From: Fervidibacter sinensis
GTDB taxonomy: Bacteria; Armatimonadota; Fervidibacteria; Fervidibacterales; Fervidibacteraceae
NCBI GenBank assembly: GCA_032161045.1
Contig: JAVHTH010000015.1
Strand: one strand, 5' to 3'
Length of the DNA: 64,000 nt
The position numbers were made by a program, and so were the translations under genes. Positions 1 through 7,127 of the stretch are shown here, piece after piece (position 1 is the stretch's first letter; the number at the start of each line of letters is the position of its first letter). Below the pieces are notes generated by a model that saw only the letters and a list, made by a program, of their open reading frames with translations, was not told where the DNA came from and did no database searches.

Positions 1-106
1 AAAGCAGCAAACTTTGCTCGTCACAAAGCCATCCCAAACTTTCACCATCAATTGCGAGAGCGCACCGACAATGAAAAGCCTTGTGCTGGAGTTACAATGA
101 AAGAAA

Positions 107-183
107 GTTCGTAGTGAGGCACGAAGCAAGTGCCGTGAAAATAAAACGCCACTTCGCCTTCGGCTTCGTGGCTTACTACGAAC
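107..183. repeat. Interspersed palindromic repeat, full copy
   Basis: A 77-bp imperfect palindrome. It opens with GTTCGTAGTGAGGCACGAAG and closes with the near-complement CTTCGTGGCTTACTACGAAC, with a GCCACTTCG-rich centre. The same unit occurs twice at 2048-2217, and half copies lie at 189-224 and 54742-54780. It has no coding capacity and resembles a REP/MITE-type element. An open frame that enters from the left window edge (bases 1-111) stops inside this copy; whether that frame is the tail of a real gene cannot be told. Confidence 0.8.
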
Positions 184-188
184 AAAAG

Positions 189-224
189 ACGCCACTTCAC
201 TTCGTTTCGTGGCTCACTATGAAC
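189..224. repeat. Half copy of the palindromic repeat
   Basis: ACGCCACTTC...CGTGGCTCACTATGAAC matches the right half of the adjacent full copy (107-183) with several substitutions. It ends about 20 bases before the start codon of the next gene, so it lies in that gene's 5' leader. Confidence 0.65.
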
Positions 225-244
225 CATGCTAAAGTGAGGTGAGG

Positions 245-2290
245 ATGTTGGGTTGGAGATTTTGGGTTTTGGTGGCATGTGCGGCGTTGCTCTGGTGGGC
301 AGGTCAAAGTCAAAAGGAAGGAGTTGCTCAATTGCCTACTGAAACAAATTTGGTCCTTCCGCTCTTCCCGAGTTCACCCACTTTGGATGGAAAAATCACT
401 GAACCGATTTGGCAGTCCGCTCGCCCTTTCGTTTTAGGCGATAAACCTGCATTGCAGGTGCGGGTAAGTTACGACAAAAATGGTCTTTGGTTCGCTTTGG
501 AAAGCAAAAATGTCCCGCAAAACGCCCGCGCCGTTCTTACTTTCCGAGTCACTGAAGTTTACGATTGTGTTGATGAGTTCACCTTGTCCGCCGATGGCAA
601 AAAACAACTCCGTCGTTTGAGACTTGAACCTGCGACATTGCAAAACGATTGGCAAGTAAGCGCGGCGGGAACGGGCAAGCAATGGAGCGCCGAAGTTTTC
701 ATCCCGTTCACTACACTCGGACTCAAAGATATCAGACAAGGCGATGTGCTTCCCCTTGAGTTGCTTTGGGATGTCGGCGGGAAGAGATTTAGCAAGAGGC
801 TAAACTGCTACTTGGGACAAATCAATCTTTTGTCAAGCCCAGATTTGAGCGACAAAAGCAGATGGAGTTTTTCAGGTGAGGATGCACCGCTTTACGAGTC
901 CGTCTCGGAACAAGGCGAAAAGGTCATCCGTATCAAATCCCCCGGACGATACAGCACGATGAGCCAATCTTTGCAACTTCGTCCAAACGCCCTTTACCGC
1001 CTTGAAGCGGAAGTCAAAGGCAACGCAGTCATCTACCTTCGTGCAAGGACAGCAAAGCGACGGGGCGAACCGACAGAAGCATACACTGTTTGGACGAAAC
1101 CGAGCAGTGAATATCGCCGCTACTCCGTTCGCTTCCCAACTGGCGAAACTGGAGAGGCTCTTATCATCATTGGCACAACTGACACATCGGGATACGGCAC
1201 CGTGTTCATCCGAAACCTGATGGTCGCTAAAGAGGTGCAGTTTGAGAGTTTTGGGCAGAGAATTGCAGTTCAAGCCGATGGCTCACCAACGATCGTTGAG
1301 AAGGTTTTGGTTGAAGATTGCCGGGCTGTGCGTGGCTTCATTGTTGCTCCCGTTGACGGCAGGCTTGACAGTGTTCGTTGGGATGGAGGCGTATGGGAAT
1401 ACAACATCCCGGGTGCTGGTGCGGGAGTAGGATACCACTACCGAAACAATGACGGGCTTCACATCACTTTAGCGGATGTAAACGGTGTGGATGCAATCTT
1501 AGTTCGCGGCGGTGCAAGGTGCAAGGTTTACACCAATGTCAAGCGTTATGATGACCCAAACAGTGGTCGCTTGGTTGCAGAACTGCCGGGTATGGCGCAA
1601 GTTGAGAGATTTTCCTTTGCCAATCGCATTCTGAGCAAGCAATTCAGTTTCTTTGAGGTTCGTGACGGTTTGCTTGCCGATGTGACTTTCCTGCGAGTTC
1701 ACCGCGATGAGAAAAGGTTAAAAGAACTTGGCGCACCAATCCGATGGTTTGTCGGCAGGACGATTCAACCGCCGGGCGAAATTGCCCCACACTTAAACCG
1801 TCGGTTTGCCGAAACGGAACGCAAAGTCTATTCCGTCATTCCATCAGGTCAACCGACCGAACTCGTTATTGCGCCGAAGCAACTCGTTCACTTCGTTTTT
1901 GAGCCACTCCCGAAAGAGACTGCAATAACTGCCATCGCTTTGGAAGCAAATGTCAAGCCTTCGGGCGGGATTTGCCCCTTGACAATAATTGTTCACGACC
2001 CGTTAAACCCACGAGTTGAACTGATGCGATCGGACTTTGCAATAATGGTTCGTAGTGAGGCACGAAGCGATAGCGGAGTGCCGTCAAATAACGCCACTCC
2101 ACTTCGCTCCGTGGCTTACTACGAGCGAAGAAAAAGGCTCATAGTAAGGCACGGAGCGAAAGCGGAGTGCCGCCAAATAACGCCACTTCGCCTTCGGCTT
2201 CGTGGCTTACTACGAACCAGAGAGGAGGTGAATTCATTCAAAGGCTTGAAGACGCTGCGCGAAGGCTCATGGCGCTTTCAGAACAGATAA
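245..2290 (+). CDS. N-terminal part of a large secreted CBM9-like protein, interrupted by a repeat
   Basis: The protein begins with an N-terminal hydrophobic signal segment (about residues 3-22 from ATG 245) and continues with a CBM9-like beta domain; 'LDGKITEPIWQSA' is the usual opening of that domain in secreted carbohydrate-binding proteins. Further beta-rich sequence follows to about residue 600. A GTG six bases upstream is a possible alternative start; GAGGTG lies close before ATG 245. After codon ATG 2045-2047 the frame runs into the repeat pair 2048-2217 and then through out-of-frame sequence to a stop at 2290, so the last ~80 residues are repeat-encoded or shifted nonsense. Removing exactly the 170 bases joins this frame to the one ending at 3747 and gives an open frame of 1112 codons. 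The intact ancestor was therefore probably one secreted polysaccharide-binding or -cleaving protein. Its exact function is not recognised. Confidence 0.75.
   Translation: MLGWRFWVLVACAALLWWAGQSQKEGVAQLPTETNLVLPLFPSSPTLDGKITEPIWQSARPFVLGDKPALQVRVSYDKNGLWFALESKNVPQNARAVLTFRVTEVYDCVDEFTLSADGKKQLRRLRLEPATLQNDWQVSAAGTGKQWSAEVFIPFTTLGLKDIRQGDVLPLELLWDVGGKRFSKRLNCYLGQINLLSSPDLSDKSRWSFSGEDAPLYESVSEQGEKVIRIKSPGRYSTMSQSLQLRPNALYRLEAEVKGNAVIYLRARTAKRRGEPTEAYTVWTKPSSEYRRYSVRFPTGETGEALIIIGTTDTSGYGTVFIRNLMVAKEVQFESFGQRIAVQADGSPTIVEKVLVEDCRAVRGFIVAPVDGRLDSVRWDGGVWEYNIPGAGAGVGYHYRNNDGLHITLADVNGVDAILVRGGARCKVYTNVKRYDDPNSGRLVAELPGMAQVERFSFANRILSKQFSFFEVRDGLLADVTFLRVHRDEKRLKELGAPIRWFVGRTIQPPGEIAPHLNRRFAETERKVYSVIPSGQPTELVIAPKQLVHFVFEPLPKETAITAIALEANVKPSGGICPLTIIVHDPLNPRVELMRSDFAIMVRSEARSDSGVPSNNATPLRSVAYYERRKRLIVRHGAKAECRQITPLRLRLRGLLRTREEVNSFKGLKTLREGSWRFQNR
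2048..2217. repeat. Tandem pair of palindromic repeats inserted in a coding gene
   Basis: Two copies lie head to tail, 2048-2126 and 2137-2217, joined by a 10-base spacer. The outer ends are GTTCGTAG on the left and CTACGAAC on the right, as in the full copy at 107-183. The span is 170 bases, which is 2 modulo 3, and this accounts exactly for the change of reading frame between the upstream and downstream parts of the interrupted gene. No target-site duplication is obvious. Confidence 0.85.
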
Positions 2291-3747
2291 CCCTTGAGCA
2301 GGGCATCAACAGGCGAACAATGGACCCGCTCCACGCTTACGAGGAAGGTTTGAACCAAGAAGCGCTTTTGCTTTGGTGGGACTACGGCGACCCAGTGGCT
2401 TTTGAGCGTTGCCTGATTGCTACCCGTTCACTTCAAGCCTTGACAATCGTTACACCTAAGGGGCACAGACATTTCAAGTCTCAAAGGCTTGGCGCTGAGG
2501 ATTTGCGAATTGACCGACCAACTGATATTGACGGTCACGCCCATCCACTTATGCTTCACCCAGCCTTTGAAGTGGCGTGGTATAGCGGCAACCCGACTGT
2601 GATGAAGTTTTTGCGGGAGTGGGCTGACGGATGGCTTGAGCACATGAAGCCGGGCGAATACGCAACTTCTGTTGAGGTAGCGACTGAGAAAGTTGTGGCT
2701 ACGACAGACACGCCGATTTACGGCGGCTATGGCGCACTCGGTTCAGCAATGGCGTTCATGTATTGGCTAACGGGCGATGAGCGCTACATTGAGCCGTTCA
2801 TGCATGTTTGGCGACGAGGGATTGACAGAACTTCACCGGGCAACCTACTGCCTGAGATGTTTCACCGCGGTGCACTTGACAAACTTGGTGGAGAAACTTT
2901 GCTCAAACTCGTTCAAGGTCGGGGCATCGCTGAGTGGCTCGTGACTGGCGACAAGCGCCCGCTCGTTGAAGCGCTCAAAAAGGACATCGCAGAACTTCAA
3001 CGCTTTTGGGACATGTATACGACAGCCGAGCCATATACCGACCGAGTTTTCCTTTACTCGCTCACAAACCCGGCAATTGCTTACACAGGCGGTTACGCGA
3101 CCCGCAACAAGTTCAACCACACTCACGCCGTCAGTTGGGAGGGATTTGGGACAGATTTCGCTGCGCTCGTCAAGTTGGCTCGCCCGAAGCAGTTGAAAGT
3201 GCTCATTTACAACTTTGCACCTAAGCCAATTTCGGGGCGAATGAGGGTTTGGACCCTTGAACCCGGGCGATATCAACTGAGGGTCGGGGTTGACCGTAAC
3301 GGTGACGACGAAATTGACACACTATTAGCAACGAACGAGGTTGAACTTCAACGAGCAGAAAGGATTGCGTTGAACCTGCCGTCAAAGCGAGTCGTTGTCG
3401 TTGAAGCGAAGCAAATTGCTTCGCTTCCGCCTTTGTTTCCACGCCCAGATTTGGCAATTTCGGCTCAAGAGATTGGGCAAGAAGGGAACTTGCTTATCGT
3501 GCCAGTTCACAACATTGGCAGTTCCGATGCGCCTGAAACGACGATACTCCTTCGCGACCGAACGGGGCGCGGAATTATCAAGGCGAAAGTGCCTGCGTTG
3601 AAAGCACCTTTGGACTTGCAACCCAAAGTCCACATTGTCCGATTACCTGTCCCACCGACCGCTTTGAAACCATTGCAAATCCTTGTTGACCCAGAAAACC
3701 GCATCACCGAAATTTACGAGGGCAACAACTTTGTGACGCTCAGGTAA
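2167..3747 (+). CDS. C-terminal part of the interrupted secreted protein, with CARDB-like end
   Basis: Authentic coding sequence begins at codon 2218 (QRGGEFIQRLEDA...), directly after the repeat; the preceding 17 codons from a GTG at 2167 are repeat sequence. The body (to about 3200) has tryptophan- and aromatic-rich helices of the kind seen in alpha/alpha-barrel polysaccharide-processing proteins. Residues encoded around 3450-3747 form a CARDB-like beta domain ('PDLAISAQEI...', ending 'ITEIYEGNNFVTLR'), a common extracellular cell-adhesion or carbohydrate-associated module. There is no signal peptide and no convincing ribosome site, so as a separate protein it would be cytoplasmic and is probably not functional. 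It is most simply the 3' half of the gene that starts at 245. Confidence 0.7.
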   Translation: MPPNNATSPSASWLTTNQRGGEFIQRLEDAARRLMALSEQITLEQGINRRTMDPLHAYEEGLNQEALLLWWDYGDPVAFERCLIATRSLQALTIVTPKGHRHFKSQRLGAEDLRIDRPTDIDGHAHPLMLHPAFEVAWYSGNPTVMKFLREWADGWLEHMKPGEYATSVEVATEKVVATTDTPIYGGYGALGSAMAFMYWLTGDERYIEPFMHVWRRGIDRTSPGNLLPEMFHRGALDKLGGETLLKLVQGRGIAEWLVTGDKRPLVEALKKDIAELQRFWDMYTTAEPYTDRVFLYSLTNPAIAYTGGYATRNKFNHTHAVSWEGFGTDFAALVKLARPKQLKVLIYNFAPKPISGRMRVWTLEPGRYQLRVGVDRNGDDEIDTLLATNEVELQRAERIALNLPSKRVVVVEAKQIASLPPLFPRPDLAISAQEIGQEGNLLIVPVHNIGSSDAPETTILLRDRTGRGIIKAKVPALKAPLDLQPKVHIVRLPVPPTALKPLQILVDPENRITEIYEGNNFVTLR

Positions 3748-3879
3748 AAAGCAAACTTGGAGAGACGATAAAGTTTGCTCGCTTTTCAGGCGAGTTCCAT
3801 CTGCCCTGCGGTTTTTCAAAGAGGATTGCTACGGAGCCGACTTGTTGACTTCGGCTTTAGATAGACACTTTGGTAGGCA

Positions 3880-3908
3880 TTGACATTCGGACGAGTTTGT
3901 GTTATTGT
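3880..3908 (+). promoter_or_regulatory. Sigma-70-type promoter for the polyamine operon
   Basis: TTGACA (3880-3885), a 17-base spacer, and TATTGT (3903-3908). The -35 box is perfect, the spacing optimal, and the -10 matches TATAAT at 4 of 6. It faces bpsA and would give a 5' leader of about 240 bases that contains the structured element at 3933-4030. Confidence 0.6.
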
Positions 3909-3932
3909 TTTTGGCGGACAATTTGGGAAATT

Positions 3933-4030
3933 GTCCTGCCTTCAGCCGCTCCTTTCGGCGCGCGAGCGGTAAACGCTCGCCGGAGCATCAGGTTCTAAAA
4001 CCTGATGCGAGCCGCCAGTGAAGGCAGGAC
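3933..4030 (+). promoter_or_regulatory. Multi-branched structured leader upstream of bpsA
   Basis: A perfect 12-bp closing stem (GTCCTGCCTTCA at 3933-3944 with TGAAGGCAGGAC at 4019-4030) encloses at least two perfect hairpins. One is GCGAGCG / CGCTCGC (3962-3968 with 3974-3980, five-base loop). The other is GCATCAGGTT / AACCTGATGC (3985-3994 with 3999-4008, four-base loop). This is a multi-way-junction fold, placed between the promoter and the first gene. It does not match any riboswitch class I know. It may be a cis-regulatory RNA for polyamine synthesis or a structured interspersed repeat. Confidence 0.5.
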
Positions 4031-4043
4031 GGGAAATGGCTGG

Positions 4044-4080
4044 CTGCTCCGCTGAGCGGCAGGGGCAGGCGGTTTTTTTT
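4044..4080 (+). terminator. Possible attenuator or terminator in the bpsA leader
   Basis: A short hairpin (CTGC-CCGC / GCGG-CAG, 4044-4062) is followed by a G-rich stretch and then eight T residues (4073-4080), all upstream of the bpsA start. The hairpin does not abut the T-run, so it is not a textbook terminator. Together with the junction at 3933-4030 it could still act in transcription attenuation of the operon. Confidence 0.3.
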
Positions 4081-4152
4081 GGCTGCTTTGCCTAAGCCTG
4101 TAGAGTGAAATCAAATGCGACAAATACCTGCTTGAGCCGAAGGGGGAGTAAA

Positions 4153-5229
4153 ATGGGAAGGCAAGAAGCAGAGGCGAAACTGTCAAGTCTGTTGGATGCC
4201 GTCAGAAAAGAAGCGCCGATCCCGTTCTCTCCAAGGGACGCGGAGCGGGCAATGGCGGCGTTGCTGACAACAGATGACCTGTGGGAAGCAGTGAGGATAA
4301 GTCATGCACCGATGCGTTTCTTGTGCGCTTTTTGGAACCAAATGGTCAAAGAGGGTTTGCTTACGGCAACGGACGGGCGGCTGCGTTTAACCGATATCGG
4401 GCGAGATTTTGTCCTCGCCCTTGGGGTTTCACCTGCCCGTGAAGCAATTTGCGACGCTTGCGAAGGGCGAGGCGTTGACTTTCGCAAACTTTTCCGCGAA
4501 GCGACAGAGCGGTTCATCGCAATTTGTCAGAACCGACCTGAGGCAATTCAGGATTACGACCAAGGCTATGTGACTGAGGCAACAACTTTGGCTCGCATTG
4601 CCTTCGTCTGGCAGCGAGGGGACTTGGAGGGCAAAGAAATAATCGTTTTGGGCGACGACGATTTGATGAGCGTTGCCGCTGCCTTAACAGGTGCTCCGAA
4701 ACGCGTGCTGGCTCTTGACATTGATGAAAGGTTGGTTAACTTCATCAACGAAGTCGCAGAACGAGAAGGGTTGACAAATTTGCAAGCAGTCAGACACGAT
4801 TTGCGCGAACCGATCCCTGACGAGTGGCTTGGGGCATTTGACACTTTCCTTTGTGACCCGACGGAGAGTTTCGTGGGATTCAAAGCCTTCGTTGAACGCG
4901 GGCTGTTGTGTCTGAAAGGGGTTGGAAGCGCCGGCTATTTTGGGTTGACCCATGTTGAGTCAAGCCTTGACAAATGGGCGCGAATTCAGAAGTTTCTCCT
5001 TGAAAGCGGTGCCGTCATAACCGACTTGCGCGACGATTTCAGCGGTTATGTCAATTGGGGCTACATTGAGACGATGCGTTCTTGGGATTGGTTGCCGACA
5101 AAAGTTGTGCCCCAAAAGGTTTGGTATTGCTCGGCTTTCTATCGCATTGAGTTGCTCAGCAAACCGCAAGTTGAAAACAAACGGCTTGAAGGTAACATCT
5201 TTGAGGACGAGGAAGCGGCAACGACATAA
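4153..5229 (+). CDS. bpsA: N4-bis(aminopropyl)spermidine synthase (branched-chain polyamine synthase)
   Basis: The enzyme transfers aminopropyl groups from decarboxylated S-adenosylmethionine to the N4 nitrogen of spermidine, giving quaternary branched polyamines found in thermophiles. The 358-residue protein has the family layout: an N-terminal winged-helix region (about 1-95) and a C-terminal aminopropyltransferase fold. Visible motifs are GDDD (167-170), the acidic pair in ALDIDERL (about 189-191), and DPTES (235-239) where the family usually has DPPET. A CDAC pair sits near residue 100. ATG 4153 is chosen because AGGGGGAG stands six bases before it; a GTG 16 codons upstream has no such site. 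It is the first gene of the operon bpsA-pdaD-speD-speE, which supplies its substrates. Cytoplasmic. Confidence 0.9.
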   Translation: MGRQEAEAKLSSLLDAVRKEAPIPFSPRDAERAMAALLTTDDLWEAVRISHAPMRFLCAFWNQMVKEGLLTATDGRLRLTDIGRDFVLALGVSPAREAICDACEGRGVDFRKLFREATERFIAICQNRPEAIQDYDQGYVTEATTLARIAFVWQRGDLEGKEIIVLGDDDLMSVAAALTGAPKRVLALDIDERLVNFINEVAEREGLTNLQAVRHDLREPIPDEWLGAFDTFLCDPTESFVGFKAFVERGLLCLKGVGSAGYFGLTHVESSLDKWARIQKFLLESGAVITDLRDDFSGYVNWGYIETMRSWDWLPTKVVPQKVWYCSAFYRIELLSKPQVENKRLEGNIFEDEEAATT

Positions 5230-5264
5230 ATTGAGCAAGCAAGGAAGAGACGGAGGTGCATGAA

Positions 5265-5720
5265 TTGCTGGAAGTGCACAAGTTGTATCTCGTTGCTGGC
5301 AAGGCGGAAGGAAGCACTCCATTGAACGCTTTTGACAATGCCCTTTTGGACGCGGGCATTGGTGATGTGAATTTGATAAAAGTGTCAAGCATAGTTCCAC
5401 CAAACGCTGAAGTCGTGTTGGGGAAGCCGAATTTGCCTCGCGGTGCGTTGGTTCCGTGCGTTTACGCTGAACGGACGAGCGAAACGCCGGGCGAAAGAAT
5501 CGCTGTGGCGCTCGCTGTCGGACTCGCTGAAGATGGCTTTGGGGTCGTCATGGAAAGCGAGGGGGAAACAGCGGAGGAAGCCGTTGCCAAGGCGACAGCG
5601 ATGGTTGAAGAAGCGTTCAAAGTTAGAGGGTTGGAATTGAAGCGAGTTTTGAAAATTTCAGCGGAGCATCAAGTTGTCAAGTGCGGCGGTGTTGTCGCCG
5701 CCTGCGTTTATTGGCATTAA
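5265..5720 (+). CDS. pdaD: Pyruvoyl-dependent arginine decarboxylase
   Basis: Decarboxylates L-arginine to agmatine, the first step of polyamine synthesis by the agmatine route. About 151 residues, the usual length. The self-cleavage site KVSSIVPP is present (Ser41-Ser42 from this start); cleavage would create the beta chain and an alpha chain with an N-terminal pyruvoyl group. The C-terminal half carries the conserved acidic/glycine pattern of the family. A TTG at 5265 is preferred because GGAGGT (5252-5257) lies seven bases upstream; the in-frame GTG at 5256 overlaps that site. The gene lies 35 bases after bpsA. Using the archaeal-type pyruvoyl enzyme rather than the PLP-dependent SpeA is typical of archaea and scattered bacteria. 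Confidence 0.9.
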   Translation: MLEVHKLYLVAGKAEGSTPLNAFDNALLDAGIGDVNLIKVSSIVPPNAEVVLGKPNLPRGALVPCVYAERTSETPGERIAVALAVGLAEDGFGVVMESEGETAEEAVAKATAMVEEAFKVRGLELKRVLKISAEHQVVKCGGVVAACVYWH

Positions 5721-5782
5721 TGGGCGTAACTTTTCAAGCGCAAAGTGGTCTGAGAAAAAGGTCAGTCTTGAAGAAGCGAGAA

Positions 5783-5799
5783 AGCGGGCATTGCCCGCT
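5783..5799. repeat. Short perfect hairpin between pdaD and speD
   Basis: AGCGGGC (5783-5789), a three-base loop, then GCCCGCT (5793-5799), followed by CCCATCC. There is no T-run, so it is unlikely to terminate. It could protect or separate the two coding regions in the mRNA. Its flank resembles two other hairpins in the window (8687-8711 and 31581-31603). Confidence 0.5.
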
Positions 5800-5856
5800 C
5801 CCATCCAAAACAAAGGATAGGAGGTGTTGGCGATGCAACTCACTCAGGAGGTGACT

Positions 5857-6252
5857 ATGGGGCGCACTGACAACGAAATGGAGAGCGTTACGATGTCCCC
5901 CGCCCTTCGCCGGGGCGTGGGGAAGCATCTCATCGCTGAATGTTGGGACTGCAACGAAAGGATTTTCTCCGCAACTGCAGTCCGGGAAGCCTTGGAGGAA
6001 GCAGTTAAAGCCAGCGGTGCGACCCTGCTCAGGTTGATCGTCCACACTTTTGAACCCTACGGGGTGAGCGCAGTTGCTATCGTCTCCGAAAGCCACCTTT
6101 TCATCCACACTTGGCCCGAAATGCGCTACATCGCTGTTGATGTCTTCACATGTGGCGAAACTTTCCCTGAACGGGCGTTGGAGGTCATCCGCGATTACTT
6201 TGAGCCGCGCCGATTGAAAGTCATTGAACTGGAGCGAGGAGTCTGGCCGTGA
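5857..6252 (+). CDS. speD: S-adenosylmethionine decarboxylase proenzyme, class 1B
   Basis: Makes decarboxylated S-adenosylmethionine, the aminopropyl donor for SpeE and BpsA. From ATG 5857 the protein has 131 residues, close to the usual 120-135 for this class. The processing motif SESH is present, with cleavage before Ser79, which becomes the pyruvoyl group. The downstream HTWPE (His84) and FTCG (Cys99) residues are the known catalytic partners. Two starts have good ribosome sites: ATG 5833 (GGAGGTG at 5820) and ATG 5857 (AGGAGGTGA at 5846). The second gives a length nearer the family norm. The stop codon overlaps the GTG start of speE, so the two are translationally coupled. Confidence 0.92.
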   Translation: MGRTDNEMESVTMSPALRRGVGKHLIAECWDCNERIFSATAVREALEEAVKASGATLLRLIVHTFEPYGVSAVAIVSESHLFIHTWPEMRYIAVDVFTCGETFPERALEVIRDYFEPRRLKVIELERGVWP

Positions 6253-7100
6253 GTGAAGATGACTTTTTCACCGAAGAACAAACTAACGGCGTGCATCTCA
6301 GCCTGAAGGTTCGGAAGTGGCTTCTGCAGCAGAGGACCGCATATCAGGAACTCGTCGTTGCTGAAACGACCGAATTAGGACGATTGCTTGCTCTGGACGG
6401 CAAGGTGATGTTGACAGAAGCGGATGAGGCGTTTTACCACGAGATGCTTGTCCATCCGACACTGATAAGTCTTGACAATCCGCAAACAGTTGCCGTCATC
6501 GGCGGTGGTGACGGTGGAACTGTTAGGGAAATTCTGCGCCACCCAAGTGTCCAGCAGGTTTTTTGGGTTGAAATTGATGAAGCGGTGTTGGATGCCTGCC
6601 GAGAGTTGCTCCCTTCGGTTCACTGTGGTGTCTTTGACGACCCGAGAGTGAATTTGGTCGTCGCACCGGGCGAACAATGGCTGCCGAAGTTTGAATCCAG
6701 TTTTGATGCTGTAATCGTTGACGGAACTGACCCTATTGGTCCAGCACTCCCGCTTTTTGAACCCCCATTCTTTGAGGCTTGCAAGAAAGCGTTGAAGCCA
6801 AACGGAATCTTGGCACTCCAATGTGGGACACCTTTTTATTTCCGCGATGAAGTCAGGATGGTTTGGCGGAACCTGAAGCAGGTTTTTGAGCAGGTCAGAC
6901 TCTACCTCGGTTTTGTGCCGACTTATCCGTCAGGGCTTTGGGCTTACGCCATGGCAGGCAATCAGTTACCGAATCTGGACTTGACAGAATTGCAACGACG
7001 ACATCGGGAACGGAACCTGACGAATTGCCGATACTATAGCCCCGAGGTCCACCTTGCGGGTTTCGTTTTGCCCCCGTTTGTGCAGGAGTTGTTGCAGTAA
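6249..7100 (+). CDS. speE: Spermidine synthase / aminopropyltransferase
   Basis: Transfers an aminopropyl group from decarboxylated S-adenosylmethionine to putrescine or agmatine. The 283-residue protein contains the GGGDGG nucleotide-binding motif (85-90), the acidic VEIDEAV strand end, and VIVDGTDPIGPA, the gate and catalytic-aspartate region. It starts with GTG 6249, overlapping the speD stop (GTGA). With PdaD making agmatine and no agmatinase or ureohydrolase in the window, it may, like the Thermus enzyme, prefer agmatine; that is inference. A convergent minus-strand gene ends 27 bases downstream, with no clear terminator between. Confidence 0.92.
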   Translation: MSEDDFFTEEQTNGVHLSLKVRKWLLQQRTAYQELVVAETTELGRLLALDGKVMLTEADEAFYHEMLVHPTLISLDNPQTVAVIGGGDGGTVREILRHPSVQQVFWVEIDEAVLDACRELLPSVHCGVFDDPRVNLVVAPGEQWLPKFESSFDAVIVDGTDPIGPALPLFEPPFFEACKKALKPNGILALQCGTPFYFRDEVRMVWRNLKQVFEQVRLYLGFVPTYPSGLWAYAMAGNQLPNLDLTELQRRHRERNLTNCRYYSPEVHLAGFVLPPFVQELLQ

Positions 7101-7127
7101 ACGGAAAAGCCGAAAAGTTGTCCCCTT

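Noticed and set aside
872..1273. Long minus-strand open frames opposite the secreted protein, kinase and megaenzyme genes
   Set aside because: They mirror strong genes on the other strand, have poor amino-acid composition and no ribosome sites; they are antisense shadows.
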